Assembly (NCBI GenBank): GCA_036417435.1
Contig: JAZAQT010000281.1
Location: forward strand, 1 to 64,000
DNA from: Inia geoffrensis
Lineage: Eukaryota > Chordata > Mammalia > Artiodactyla > Iniidae
DNA length: 64,000 bases
Direction: 5' to 3'
The notes beneath the pieces were generated by a model. That model saw only the letters and a list, made by a program, of their open reading frames with translations, was not told where the DNA came from and searched no databases. The position numbers and the translations under genes were made by a program. How positions within the stretch are numbered: position 1 is the first letter of the stretch; every line of letters starts with the position of its first letter. Of this stretch, positions 23,992-37,254 are shown piece by piece.

Positions 23992-25334
23992 AATGGAGGG
24001 GGATTAGGGTACAGGTTAGGGTACCGCTGTGGTTTAGTGTTAGCGTACGTTTGAGGGCACAAGTTAGTCTTGGTGTCCTGGTTAAGATTAGGGCACGGGT
24101 GACGGTAAGGTTTCGGGTGAGGGTCAGGGTTAGGATTCGGGTTAGGGTTAGGGTTAGGGAATGGAGAGAGATTAGGGTACAGGTTAAGGTACGACAATGC
24201 TTAAGGGTTAGCATAAGTGTGAGGGCACGAGTTAGTGTTGGTGTACTGGTTAAGACAAGGGCACCGATGAGGGTAAGGCCTCGGAGAAGGGTCACGTTCA
24301 GGGTTTCGCTTAGGGTTAGGGTTAGGGAATGGGGAGGGATTAGGGTACAGGATAGGGTACGACAATGCTTAAGGGTTAGCGTACTTTTGAGGGCATGAGT
24401 TAGTGTTTGTGTACTGGTTAAGATTAGGGCATTGGTTAGGGTAGGGCATCGGAAATGGGTCAGGTTTAGGGATGGGGTTAGTGTTAGGGTTAAGGAATGG
24501 GGAGGGATTAGGGTACAATTTAGGGTACGACAACGCTTAAGGTTTAGCGTACGTGTGAGGGCACGAGTTAGTGTTGGTGTCCTGGTTAAGATTAGGGCAC
24601 GGGTGAGGGTAAGGCTTCGGGTGAGGGTCAGGGTTAGGATTCGTGTTAGGGTTAGGGTTAAGGAATGCAGAGGGATTAGGGTACAGCTTAGGGTACGACA
24701 GTGCTTAAGGGTTAGCGTTCGTGTGAGGGCAAGGTTTAGTGTTAGTGTCCTGGTTAAGATTAGGGCACGCGTGAGGGTAAGGCTTCAGGTGAGGGTCAGG
24801 GTTAGGATTCGGGTTAGGGTTAGGGTTAGGGAATGGTTAGGGATTGGGTACAGTTTAGGGTATGACAACGATTAAGGGTTAGTGTACGTGTGAGGGCATG
24901 AGTTAGTGTTGGTGTCCTGGTTAAGATTAGGGCACGGGTGAGGGTAAGGTTTCGTTTGAGGGTCAGGGATAGAATTCGGGTTAGCGTTAGGGTTAGGGAA
25001 TGGGGAGATATTAGGGCACAGTTTAGGGTACCACAACCCTTAAGATTTAGCATACGTGTGAGGTCACTAGTTAGTGTTAGTGTACTCCTTAAGATTAGGT
25101 CACGGGTAAGGGTAAGGCCTCGGAAGAGGGTCACGTTAAGGGTTAGGGTTACGGTTAGGGTTAGGAAATGGGGATTGATTAGGATACAGGTTAGGGTACA
25201 GCAATGGCTTAGGGTTAGCGTACGTTAGAGGGCATGGGTTAGTGTTGATGTACTGGTTAAAATTAGGACACGGGTGAGGGTAAAGTTTCGGGTGAGTGTC
25301 ATGGTTAGGTTTCAGGTTAGGGTTAGGGTTAGGG
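23992..25334 (+). repeat. HOR unit 20, abcdehfg, 1343 bp
   Basis: The h monomer is at 24832. The unit matches unit 13 at +8380 bp. Confidence 0.92.
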
Positions 25335-26678
25335 AATGGAGAGGGATTAGGGTACAGGTTCGGGTACCGCTGCGGTTTAGTGTTAGCGTACGTGTGAGGG
25401 CACGAGTTAGTCTTGGTGTCCTGGTTAAGATTAGGGCACGGGTGAGGGTAAGGCTTCGGGTGACGGTCATTGTTAGGATTCGGGTTAGGGTTAGGGTTAG
25501 GGAATGGAGAGGGATTAGGGTACAGGTTAGGGTACCGCTGCGGTTTAGTGTTAGCGTACGTGTGAGGGCACGAGTTAGTCTTGGTGTCCTGGTTAAGATT
25601 AGGGCACGGGTGAGGGTAAGGTTTCGGGTGAGGGTCAGGGTTAGGATTCGGGTTAGGGTTAGGGTTAGGGAATGGAGAGGGATTAGGGTACAGGTTAGGG
25701 TACGACAATGCTTAAGGGTTAGCGTAAGTGTGAGGGCACGAGTTAGTGTTGGTGTACTGGTTAGGACAAGGGCACCGATGAGGATAAGGCCTCGGAAAAG
25801 GGTCACGTTCAGGTTTTCGATTAGGGTTAGGGTTAGGGAATGGGGAGGGATTAGGGTACAGGATAGGGTACGACAACGCTTAAGGCTTAGCGTACTTTTG
25901 AGGGCATGAGTTAGAGTTTGTGTACTGGTTAAGATTAGGGCATTGGTTAGGGTAGGGCATCGGAAGTGGGTCAGGTTTAGGGATGGGGTTAGGGTTAGGG
26001 TTAAGTAATGGGGAGGGATTAGGGTACAATTTAGGGTACGACAACGCTTAAGGTTTAGCGTACGTGTGAGGGCACGAGTTAGTGTTGGTGTCCTGGTTAA
26101 GATTAGGGCACGGGTGAGGGTAAGGCTTCGGGTGAGGGTCAGGGTTAGGATTCGTGTTAGGGTTAGGGTTAAGGAATGCAGAGGGATTAGGGTACAGCTT
26201 AGGGTACGACAGTGCTTAAAGGTTAGTGTTCGTGTGAGGGCAAGGGTTAGTGTTAGTGTCCTGGTTAAGATTAGGGCACGGGTGAGGGTAAGGTTTCGGG
26301 TGAGGGTCAGGGATAGAATTCGGGTTAGCGTTAGGGTTAGGGAATGGCGAGATATTAGGGCACAGTTTAGGGTACCACAACCCTTAAGATTTAGCATACG
26401 TGTGAGGTCACTAGTTAGTGTTAGTGTACTGCTTAAGATTAGGGCACGGGTGAGGGTAAGGCCTCGGAAGAGGGTCACGTTAAGGGTTAGGGTTACGGTT
26501 AGGGTTAGGAAATGGGGATTGATTAGGATACAGGTTAGGGTACGGCAATGGCTTAGGGTTAGCGTACGTTAGAGGGCATGGGTTAGTGTTGATGTACTGG
26601 TTAAAATTAGGTCACGGGTGAGGGTAAAGTTTCGGGTGAGTGTCATGGTTAGGTTTCAGGTTAGGGTTAGGGTTAGGG
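25335..26678 (+). repeat. HOR unit 21, aabcdefg, 1344 bp
   Basis: This unit matches unit 14 at +8380 bp, including GGTTAGGACAAGG in b. Confidence 0.92.
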
Positions 26679-28022
26679 AATGGAGAGGGATTAGGGTACA
26701 GGTTAGGGTACCGCTGCGGTTTAGTGTTAGCGTACGTGTGAGGGCACGAGTTAGTCTTGGTGTCCTGGTTAAGATTAGGGCACGGGTGAGGGTAAGGCTT
26801 CGGGTGACGGTCAGGGTTAGGATTCGGGTTAGGGTTAGGGTTAGGGAATGGAGAGGGATTAGGGTACAGGTTAGGGTACCGCTGCTGTTTAGTGTTAGCG
26901 TACGTGTGAGGGCACGAGTTAGTCTTGGTGTCCTGGTTAAGATTAGGGCACGGGTGAGGGTAAGGCTTCGGGTGACGGTCAGGGTTAGGATTCGGGTTAG
27001 GGTTAGGGTTAGGGAATGGAGAGGGATTAGGGTACTGGTTAGGGTACGACAATGCCTAAAGGTTAGCGTAAGTGTGAGGGCAGGAGTTAGTGTTGGTGTA
27101 CTGGTTAAGACAAGGGCACCGATGAGGGTAAGGCCTCAGAAAATGGTCACGTTCAGGGTTTCGCTTAGGGTTAGGGTTAGGGAATGGGGAGGGATTAGGG
27201 TACAGGAGAGGGTACGACAAGGCTTAAGGTTTAGCGTACGTTTGAGGGCATGAGTTAGTGTTTGTGTACTGGTTAAGATTAGGGCATTGGTTAGGGTAGG
27301 GCATCGGAAGTGGGTCAGGTTTAGGGATGGGGTTAGGGTTAGGTTTAAGGAATGGGGAGGGATTAGGTTACAATTTAGGGTACGACAACGCTTAAGGTTT
27401 AGCGTATGTGTGAGGGCACGAGTTAGCCTTGGTGTCCTGGTTAAGATTAGGGCACGGGTGAGGGTAAGGCTTCGGGTGAGGGTCAGGGTTAGGATTCGTG
27501 TTAGTGTTAGGGTTAAGGAATGCAGAGGGATTAGGGTACAGCTTAGGGTACGACAGTGCTCAAGGGTTAGCGTTCGCGTGAGGGCAAGGGTTAGTGTTAG
27601 TTTCCTGTTTAAGATTAGGGCACGGGTGAGGGTAAGGTTTCGGGTGAGGGTCAGGGATAGAATTCGGGTTAGGGTTAGGGTTAGGGAATGGGGAGATATT
27701 AGGGCACAGTTTAGGGTACCACAACTCTTAAGGTTTAGCATACGTGTGAGGACACTAGTTAGTGTTAGTGTTCTGCTTACGATTAGGGCACGGGTGAGGG
27801 TAAGGCATCGGAAGAGGGTCACGTTAAGGGTTAGGGTTAGGGTTAGGGTTAGGGAATGGGGATTGATTAGGGTACAGGTTAGGGTACGGCAATGGCTTAG
27901 GGTTAGCGTACGTTAGAGGGCATGGGTTAGTGTTGATGTACTGGTTAAAATTAAGACATGGGTGAGGGTAAAGTTTCGGGTGAGTGTCATGGTTAGGTTT
28001 CAGGTTAGGGTTAGGGTTAGGG
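26679..28022 (+). repeat. HOR unit 22, aabcdefg, 1344 bp
   Basis: The b monomer shares CCTCAGAAAATGG with units 7 and 42. Several private substitutions lie in c to e (27300-27620), so this is an older relative of unit 7 that keeps a second a. Confidence 0.91.
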
Positions 28023-29198
28023 AATGGAGAGGGATTAGGGTACAGGTTAGGGTACCGCTGCGGTTTAGTGTTAGCGTACGTGTGAGGGCACGAGTTAGTC
28101 TTGGTGTCCTGGTTAAGATTAGGGCACGAGTGAGGGTAAGGCTTCTTGTGAGGGTCAGGGTTAGGATTCGGGTTAGGGTTAGGGTTAGGGAATGGAGAGG
28201 GATTAGGGTATTGTTTAGGGTACGACAATTCCTAAGGGTTAGCGTAAGTGTGAGGGCACGAGTTAGTGTTGGTGTACTGGTTAAGACAAGGGCACCGATG
28301 AGGGTAAGGCCTCGGAAAAGGGTCACGTTCAGGGTTTCGCTTAGGGTTAGGGTTAGGGAATGGGGAGGGATTAGGGTACAGGATAGGGTACGACAATGCT
28401 TAAGGTTTAGACTACGTTTGAGGGCATAAGTTAGTGTTTGTTTACTGGTTAAGATTAGGGCATTGGTTAGGGTAGGGCATCGGAAGTGGGTCAGGTTTAG
28501 GGATGGGGTTAGGGTTAGGGTTAAGGAATGGGGAGGGGTTAGATTACAATTTAGGGTACGACAACGATTAAGGTTTAGCGTACGTGTGAGGGAACGAGTT
28601 AGTGTTGGTGTCCTGGTTAAGATTAGGGCACGGGTGAGGGTAAGGCTTCGGGTGAGGGTCAGGGTTAGGATTCGTGTTAGGGTTAGGGTTAAGGAATGCA
28701 GAGGGATTAGGGTACAGCTTAGGGTACGATAGTGCTTAAGGGTTAGCGTTCGTGTGAGGGCAAGGGTTAGTGTTAGTGTCCTGGTTAAGATTAGGGCACG
28801 GGTGAGGGTAAGGCTTCGGGTGAAGGTCACGGTTAGGATTCGGGTTAGGGTTAGGATTAGGGAATGGGGAGATATTAGGCCACAGTTTAGGGTACCACAA
28901 CGCTTAAGGTTTAGCGTACCTGTGAGGTCACTAGTTAGTGTTAGTGTACTGCTTACAATTAGGGCACGGGTGAGGGTAAGGCCTCGGAAGAGGGTCACGT
29001 TAAGGGTTAGGGTTAGGGTTAGGGTTATGGAATGGGGATTGATTAGGGTACAGGTTAGGGTACGGCAATGGCTTAGGGTTAGCGTACGTTAGAGGGCATG
29101 GGTTAGTGTTGATATACTGGTTAAAATTAGGACACGGGTGAGGGTAAAGTTTCGGGTGAGTGTCATGGTTAGGTTTCAGGTTAGGGTTAGGGTTAGGG
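28023..29198 (+). repeat. HOR unit 23, abcdefg, 1176 bp
   Basis: This is the counterpart of unit 8, sharing GTATTGTTTAGGG and GACAATTCCTAAGG in b. Confidence 0.91.
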
Positions 29199-30541
29199 AA
29201 TGGAGAGGGATTAGGGTACAGGTTAGGGTACCGCTGTGGTTTAGTGTTAGCGTACGTTTGAGGGCACAAGTTAGTCTTGGTGTCCTGGTTAAGATTAGCG
29301 CACGGGTGACGGTAAGGTTTCGGGTGAGGGTCAGGGTTAGGATTCGGGTTAGGGTTAGGGTTAGGGAATGGATAGAGATTAGGGTACAGGTTAAGGTACG
29401 ACAATGCTTAAGAGTTAGCGTAAGTGTGAGGGCACGAGTTAGTGTTGGTGTACTGGTTAAGACATGGGCACCGATGAGGGTAAGGCCTCGGAGAAGGGTC
29501 ACGTTCAGGGTTTCGCTTAGGGTTAGGGTTAGGGAATGTGGAGGGATTAGGGTACAGGATAGGGTACGACAATGCTTAAGGGTTAGCGTACTTTTGAGGG
29601 CATGAGTTAGTGTTTGTATACTGGTTAAGATTAGGGCATTGGTTAGGGTAGGGCATCGGAAATGGGTCAGGTTTAGGGATGGGGTTAGGGTTAGGGTTAA
29701 GGAATGGGGAGGGATTAGGGTACAATTTAGGGTACGACAACGCTTAAGGTTTAGCGTACGTGTGAGGGCACGAGTTAGTGTTGGTGTCCTGGTTAAGATT
29801 AGGGCACGGGTGAGGGTAAGGCTTCGGGTGAGGGTCAGGGTTAGGATTCGTGTTAGGGTTAGGGTTAAGGAATGCAGAGGGATTAGGGTACAGCTTAGGG
29901 TACGACAGTGCTTAAGGGTTAGCGTTCGTGTGAGGGCAAGGTTTAGTGTTAATGTCCTGGTTAAGATTAGGGCACGGGTGAGGTTAAGGCTTCAGGTGAG
30001 GGTCAGGGTTAGGATTCGGGTTAGGGTTAGGGTTAGGGAATGGGGAGGGATTGGGTACAGTTTAGGGTACGACAACGATTAAGGGTTAGCGTACGTGTGA
30101 GGGCATGAGTTAGTGTTGGTGTCCTGGTTAAGATTAGGGCACGGGTGAGGGTAAGGTTTCGTTTGAGGGTCAGGGATAGAATTCGGGTTAGGGTTAGATT
30201 TAGGCAATGGGGAGATATTAGGGCACAGTTTAGGGTACCACAACGCTTAAGGTTTAGCATACGTGTGAGGTCACTAGTTAGTGTTAGTGTACTGCTTACG
30301 ATTAGGGCACGGGTGAGGGTAAGGCTTCGGAAGAGGGTCACGTTAAGGGTTAGGGTTAGGGTTAGGGTTAGGGAATGGGGATTGATTAGGGTACAGGTTA
30401 GGGTACGGCAATGGCTTAGGGTTAGCGTACGTTAGAGGGCATGGGTTAGTGTTGATGTACTGGTTAAAATTAGGACACGGGTGAGGGTAAAGTTTCGGGT
30501 GAGTGTCATGGTTAGGTTTCAGGTTAGGGTTAGGGTTAGGG
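29199..30541 (+). repeat. HOR unit 24, abcdehfg, 1343 bp, intermediate h
   Basis: The h at 30039 has the one-base deletion (GATTGGG) but still opens AATGGGGAGGG and reads GGGTACGAC, as in full-length h. It is intermediate between domain II and domain I forms of h. Confidence 0.9.
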
Positions 30542-31717
30542 AATGGAGAGGGATTAGGGTACAGGTTAGGGTACCGCTGCGGTTTAGTGTTAGCGTACGT
30601 GTGAGGGCACGAGTTAGTCTTGGTGTCCTGGTTAAGATTAGGGCACGGGTGAGGTTAAGGTTTCGGGTGAGGGTCAGGGTTAGGATTCGGGTTAGGGTTA
30701 GGGTTAGGGAATGGAGAGGGATTAGGGTACAGGTTAGGGTACGACAATGCTTAAGGGTTAGCGTAAGTGTGAGGGCACGAGTTAGTGTTGGTGTACTGGT
30801 TAAGACAAGGGCACCGATGAGTATAAGGCCTCGGAAAAGGGTCACGTTCAGGGTTTCGATTAGGGTTAGGGTTAGGGAATGGGGAGGGATTAGGGTACAG
30901 GATAGGGTACGACAACGCTTAAGGCTTAGCGTACTTTTGAGGGCATGAGTTAGAGTTTGTGTACTGGTTAAGATTAGGGCATTGGTTAGGGTAGGGCATC
31001 GGAAGTGGGTCAGGTTTAGGGATGGGTTTAGGGTTAGGGTTAAGGAATGGGGAGGGATTAGGGTACAATTCAGGGTACGACAACGCTTAAGGTTTAGCGT
31101 ACGTGTGAGGGCACGAGTTAGTGTTGGTGTCCTGGTTAAGATTAGGGCACGGGAGAGGGTAAGGCTTCGGGTGAGGGTCAGGGTTAGGATTCGTGTTAGG
31201 GTTAGGGTTAAGGAATGCAGAGGGATTAGGGTACAGCTTAGGGTACGACACTGCTTAAAGGTTAGCGTTCGTGTGAGGGCAAGGGTTAGTGTTAGTGTCC
31301 TGGTTAAGATTAGGGCACGGGTGAGGGTAAGGTTTCGGGTGAGGGTCAGGGATAGAATTCGGGTTAGCGTTAGGGTTAGGGAATGGGGAGATATTAGGGC
31401 ACAGTTTAGGGTACCACAACCCTTAAGATTTAGCATACGTGTGAGGTCACTAGTTAGTGTTAGTGTACTGCTTAAGATTAGGGCACCGGTGAGGGTAAGG
31501 CCTCGGAAGAGGGTCACGTTAAGGGTTAGGGTTACGGTTAGGGTTAGGAAATGGGGATTGATTAGGATACAGGTTAGGGTACGGCAATGGCTTAGGGTTA
31601 GCGTACATTAGAGGGCATGGGTTAGTGTTGATGTACTGGTTAAAATTAGGACACGGGTGAGGGTAAAGTTTCGGGTGAGTGTCATGGTTAGGTTTCAGGT
31701 TAGGGATAGGGTTAGGG
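30542..31717 (+). repeat. HOR unit 25, abcdefg, 1176 bp
   Basis: This is a seven-monomer unit at the start of the more diverged domain II. It shows single-base differences such as GGGATGGGTTTAGG near the end of c. Confidence 0.89.
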
Positions 31718-33223
31718 AATGGAGAGGGATTAGGGTACAGGTTAGTGTACCGCTGCGGTTTAGTGTTAGCGTACGTGTGAGGGCACGAGTTAGTCTTGGT
31801 GTCCTGGTTAAGATTAGGGCACGGGTGAGGGTAAGGCTTCGGGTGACGGTCAGGGTTAGGATTCGGGTTAGGGTTAGGGTTAGGGAATGGAGAGGGATTA
31901 GGGTACAGGTTAGGGTACCGCTGCGGTTTAGTGTTAGCGTACGTGTGAGGGCACGAGTTAGTCTTGGTGTCCTGGTTAAGATTAGGGCACGGGTGAGGGT
32001 AAGGTTTCGGGTGAGGGTCAGTGTTAGGATTCGTGTTAGGGTTAGGGTTAAGCAATGCAGAGGGATTAGGGTACAGCTTAGGGTACGACAGTGCTTAAGG
32101 GTTAGCGTTCGTGTGAGGGCAAGGGTTAGTGTTAGTGTCCTGGTTAAGATTAGGGCACGGGTGAGGGTAAGGCTTCAGGTGAGGGTCAGGGTTAGGATTC
32201 AGGTTAGGGTTAGGGTTAGGGAATGGGGAGGGATTAGGGTACAGTTTAGGGTACGACAACGATTAATTGTTAGCGTACGTGTGAGGGCACGAGTTAGTGT
32301 TGGTGTCCTGGTTAAGATTAGGGCACGGGTGAGGGTAAGGTTTCGCGTTATGGTCAGGGATAGAATTCGGGTTAGGGTTAGATTTAGGGAATGGGGAGAT
32401 ATTAGGGCACAGTTTATGGTACCACAACGCTTAAGGTTTACCGTACGTGTGAGGTCGCTAGTTAGTGTTAGTGTACTGCTTATGATTAGGTCACAGGTGA
32501 GGGTAAGGCCTCGGAAGAGGGTCACGTTAAGGGTTAGGGTTAGGGTTAGGAAATGGGGAGTGATTAGGGTACAGTTTAGGGTACGACAACGATTAACGGT
32601 TAGCGTACGTGTGAGGGCACGAGTTAGTGTTGGTGTCCTGGTTAAGATTAGGGCACGGGTGAGGGTAAGGCTTCGGGTGAGGGTCAGGATTAGGATTCGT
32701 GTTAGGGTTAGGGTTAAGGAATGCAGAGGGATTAGGGTACAGCTTAGGGTACGAGAGTGCTTAAGGGTTAGCGTTCGTGTGAGGGCAATGGTTAGTTTTA
32801 GTGTCCTGTTTAAGATTAGGGCACGGGTGAGGGTAAGGTTTCGGGTGAGGGTCAGGGATAGAATTCAGGTTAGGGTTAGGGTTAGGGAATGGGGAGATAT
32901 TAGGGCACAGTTTAGGGTACCACAACCCTTAAGGTTTAGCATACGTGTGAGGTCACTAGTTAGTGTTAGTGTACTGCTTACGATTAGGGCACGGGTGAGG
33001 GTAAGGCATCGGAAGAGGGTCACGTTAAGGGTTAGGGTTAGGGTTAGGGTTAGGGAATGGGGATTGATTAGGGTACAGGTTAGGGTACGGCAATGGCTTA
33101 GGGTTAGCGTACGTTAGAGGGCATGGGTTAGTGTTGATGTACTGGTTAAAATTAGGACACGGGTGAGGGTAAAGGTTCGGATGAGTGTCATGGTTAGGTT
33201 TCAGGTTAGGGTTAGGTTTAGGG
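31718..33223 (+). repeat. HOR unit 26, irregular 9-monomer unit, 1506 bp
   Basis: The order is a (31718), a/d hybrid (31886), e (32054), h (32222, full length), f (32390, one hexamer short near 32545), h/d hybrid (32552), e (32720), f (32888), g (33056). Classes b and c are absent, and e and f occur twice. The longest open frame of the window, 486 codons from 31657 to 33117, crosses this unit only because no single-base indel interrupts it. Confidence 0.87.
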
Positions 33224-34735
33224 AATGGAGAGGGATTAGGGTACAGTTTAGGGTACCGCTGCGGTTTAGTGTTAGCGTACGTGTGAGGGCACGAGTTAGT
33301 CTTGGTGTCCTGGTTAAGATTAGGGCACGGGTGAGGGTAAGGTTTCGGGTGAGGGTCAGGGTTAGGATTCGGGTTAGGGTTAGGGTTAGGGAATGGAGAG
33401 GAATTAGGGTACATGTTAGGGTACGACAATGCTTAAGGGTTAGCGTAAGTGTGAGGGCACGAGTTAGTGTTGGTGTACTGGTTAAGACAAGGGCACCGAT
33501 GAGGGTAAGGCCTCGGAAAAGGGTCATGTTCAGGGTTTCGCTTAGGGTTAGGGTTAGGGAATGGGGAGGGATTAGGGTACAGGATAGGGTACGACAATGC
33601 TTAAGGGTTAGCGGACTTTTGAGGGCATGAGTTAGAGTTTGTGTACTGGTTAAGATTAGGGCATTGGTTAGGGTAGGGCATCGGAAGTGGGTCAGGTTTA
33701 GGGATGGGGTTAGGGTTAGGGTTAAGGAATGGGGAGGGATTAGGGTACAATTTAGGGTACGACAACGCTTAAGGTTTAGCGTACGTGTGTGGGCACGAGT
33801 TGGTGTTGGTGTCCTGGTTAAGATTATGGCACGGGTGAGGGTAGGGCTTCGGGTGAGGGTCAGGGTAAGGATTCGTGTTAGGGTTAGGGTTAAGGAATGC
33901 AGAGGGATTAGGGTACAGCTTAGGGTACGACAGTGCTCAAGGTTTAGCGTTCGCGTGAGGGCAAGTGTTAGTGTTAATTTCCAGTTTAAGATTAGGGCAC
34001 GGGTGAGGGTAAGGTTTCGGGTGAGGGTCCTGGTTATGATTCGTGTTAGGGATAGGGTAAAGGAATGCAGAGGGATTAGGGTACAGCTTAGGGTACGACA
34101 GTGCTTAAGGGTTAGCGTTCGTGTGAGGGCAAGGGTTAGTGTTAGTGTCCTGGTTAAGATTAGGGCACGGGTGAGGGTAAGGCTTCAGGTGAGGGTCAGA
34201 GTTAGGATTCAGGTTAGGGTTAGGGTTAGGGAAAGGGGAGATATTAGGGCACAGTTTAGGGTACGACAACGATTAAGGGTGGGCGTACGTGTGAGGGCAC
34301 GAGTTAGTGTTGGTGTCCTAGTTAAGATTAGGGCACGGGTGAGGGTAAGGTTTCGGGTGAGGGTCAGGGATAGAATTCGAGTTAGGGTTAGGGTTAGGGA
34401 ATGGGGAGATATAAGGGCACAGTTTAGGGGACCACAACGCTTAAGGTTTAGCGTACGTGTGAGGTCACTAGTTAGTGTTAGTGTACTGCTTACGATTAGG
34501 GCACGGGTGAGGGTAAGGCCTCGGAAGAGGGTCACGTTAAGGGTTAGGGTTTGGGTTAGGGTTAGGGAATGGGGATTGATTAGGGTACAGGTTAGTGTAC
34601 GGCAATGTCTTAGGGTTAGCATACGTTAGAGGGCATGGGGTAGTGTTGATGTACTGGTTAAAATTAGGACACGGGTGAGGGTAAAGTTTCGGGTGAGTGT
34701 CATGGTTAAGTTTCAGGTTAGGGTTAGGGTTAGGG
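33224..34735 (+). repeat. HOR unit 27, abcd(e/d)ehfg, 1512 bp
   Basis: The order is a, b, c, d, an e/d hybrid (33896-34063), e (34064), h (34232), f (34400), g (34568). From about 34030 rightward it matches sequence 5380 bp further along, so the end of this unit is the left edge of the 5380-bp super-repeat. Confidence 0.87.
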
Positions 34736-35743
34736 AATGGAGAGGGATTAGGGTACAGGTTAGGGTACGACAATGCTTAAGGGTTAGCGTAAGTGTGAGG
34801 GCACGAGTTAGTGTTGGTGTACTGGTTAAGACAAGGGCACCGATGAGGGTAAGGCCTCGGCAAAGTGTCACGTTCAGGGTTTCGCTTAGGGTTAGGGTTA
34901 GGGAATGGGGAGGGATTAGGGTACAGGATAGGGTACGACAATGCTTAAGGGTTAGCGTTCGTTTGAGGGCATGAGTTAGTGTTTGTGTACTGGTTAAGAT
35001 TAGCGCATTGGTTAGGGTAGGGCATCGGAAGTGGGTCGGGTTTAGGAATGGGGTTAGGGTTAGGGTTAAGGAATGGGGAGGGATTAGGGTACAATTTAGG
35101 GTACGACAACGCTTAAGGTTTAGCGTACGTGTGAGGGCACGAGTTAGTGTTGGTGTCCTGGTTAAGATTAGGGCACGGGTGAGGGTAAGGCTTCAGGTGA
35201 GGGTCTGGGTTAGGATTCGGGTTAGGGTTAGGGTTAGGGAATGGGGAGGGATTAGGGTACAGTTTAGAGTACGACAACGTTTAAGCGTTAGCGTACGTGT
35301 GAGGGCACGAGTTAGTGTTGGTGTCCTGGTTAAGATTAGGGCACGGGTTAGGGTAAGGTTTCGGGTGAGGGTCAGGGATAGAATTCGGGTTAGGGTTAGG
35401 GTTAGGGAATGGGGAGATATTAGGGCACAGTTTAGGGTACCACAACGCTTAAGGTTTAGCGTACGTGTGAGGTCACTAGTTAGTGTTAGTGTACTGCTTA
35501 CGATTAGGGCACGGGTGAGGGTAAGGCCTCGGAAGAGGGTCACGTTAAGGTTTAGGGTTAGGGTTAGGGTTAGGGAATGGGGTTTGATTAGGGTACAGGT
35601 TATGTTACGGCGATGGCTTAGGGTTAGCGTACGTTAGAGGGCATCGTTTAGTGTTGATGTACTGGTTAAAATTAGGACACGGGTGAGGGTAAAGTTTCGG
35701 GTGAGTGTCATGGTTAGGTTTCAGGTTAGGGTTAGGGTTAGGG
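34736..35743 (+). repeat. HOR unit 28, bc(d/e)hfg, 1008 bp
   Basis: The g is followed directly by b, so there is no a. The monomer at 35072 starts as d and ends as e. The h at 35240 is full length (GGGATTAGGG). This is the first unit of super-repeat copy 1. Confidence 0.88.
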
Positions 35744-37254
35744 AATGGAGAGGGATTAGGGCACAGGTTAGGGTACCGCTGTGGTTTATTGTTAGCGTAC
35801 GTGTGAGGGCACGAGTTAGTCTTGGTGTCCTGGTTAAGATTAGGGCACGGGTGAGGGTAAGGCTTCGTGTGAGGGTCAGGGTTAGGATTCGGGTTAGGGT
35901 TACGGTTAGGGAATGGAGAGGGATTAGGGTACAGGTTAGGGTACGACAATGCTTAAGGGTTAGCGTAAGTGTGAGGGCATGAGTTAGTGTTGGTGTACTG
36001 GTTAAGACAAGGGCACCGATGACGGTAAGGCCTCGGAAAAGGGTCACGTTCAGGGTTTCGGTTAGGGTTAGGGTTAGGGAATGGGGAGGGATTAGATTAC
36101 AGGATAGGGTACGACAATGCTTAAGGGTTAGCATAAGTGGGAGGTCACGAGTTAGTGTTGGTGTACTGGTTAAGACAAGGGCACCGATGAGGGTAAGGCC
36201 TCGGTAAAGGGTCACGTTCAGGGTTTCGGTTACGGTTAGGGTTCGGGAATGGGGAGGGATTAGGGTACAGGATAGGGTACGACAATGCTTAAGGGTTAGC
36301 GTACTTTGAGGGCATGAGTTAGTGTTTGTGTACTGGTTAAGATTAGGGCATTGGTTAGGGTAGGGCATCGGAAGTGGTTCAGGTTTAGGGATATAGTTAG
36401 GGTTAGGGTTAAGGAATGGGGAGGGATTAGGGTACAATTTAGGGTACGAAAACGCTTAAGGTTTAGCGTACGTGTGAGGGCACGAGTTAGTGTTGGTGTC
36501 CTGGTTAAGATAAGGGCACGGGTGAACGTAAGGCTTCGGGTGAGGGTCAGGTTTAGGATTCGTGTTAGGGTTAGGGTTAAGGAATGCAGAGGGATTAGGG
36601 TACAGCTTAGGGTACGACAGTGCTTAAGGGTTAGCGTTCGTGTGAGGGCAAGTGTTAGTGTTAGTGTCCTGGTTAAGATAAGGGCACGGGTGAGGGTAAG
36701 GTTTCGGGTGAGGGTCAGGGATAGAATTCGGGTTAGGGTTAGGGTAAGGGAATGGGGAGATATTAGGGCACAGTTTAGGGTACCACAACGCTTAAGGTTT
36801 AGCGTACGTGTGAGGGCATGAGTTTGTGTTGGTGTCCTGGTTAAGATTAGGGCACGGGTGAGGGTAAGGTTTCGTTTGAGGGTCAGGGATAGAATTAGGG
36901 TTAGGGTTAGATTTAGGGAATGGGGAGATATTAGGGCACAGTTTAGGGTACCACAACGCTTAAGGTTTAGCATACGTGTGAGGTCACTAGTTAGTGTTAG
37001 TGTACTGCTTACGATTAGGGCACGGGTGAGGGTAAGGCTTCGGAAGAGGGTCACGTTAAGGGTTAGGGTTAGGGTTAGGGTTAGGGAATGGGGATTGATT
37101 AGGGTACAGGTTAGGGTACGGCAATGGCTTAGGGTTAGCGTACGTTAGAGGGCATGGGTTAGTGTTGATGTACTGGTTAAAATTAGGACACGGGTGAGGG
37201 TAAAGTTTCGGGTGAGTGTCATGGTTAGGTTTCAGGTTAGGGTTAGGGTTAGGG
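35744..37254 (+). repeat. HOR unit 29, ab(c/b)cde(f/h)fg, 1511 bp
   Basis: Nine monomers include a c/b hybrid at 36080 and an f/h hybrid at 36751. The c at 36248 is one base short (GTACTTTGAG near 36304, normally GTACTTTTGAG). Confidence 0.88.

Noticed and set aside
31657..33117. 486-codon open frame rich in Val-Arg on the + strand
   Set aside because: Its sequence is just GTTAGG-type hexamers read in one frame with a 56-residue period. The complementary strand is open over the same DNA in other frames, starts are arbitrary GTG/ATG variants, and single-base deletions in sister copies break it without compensation.
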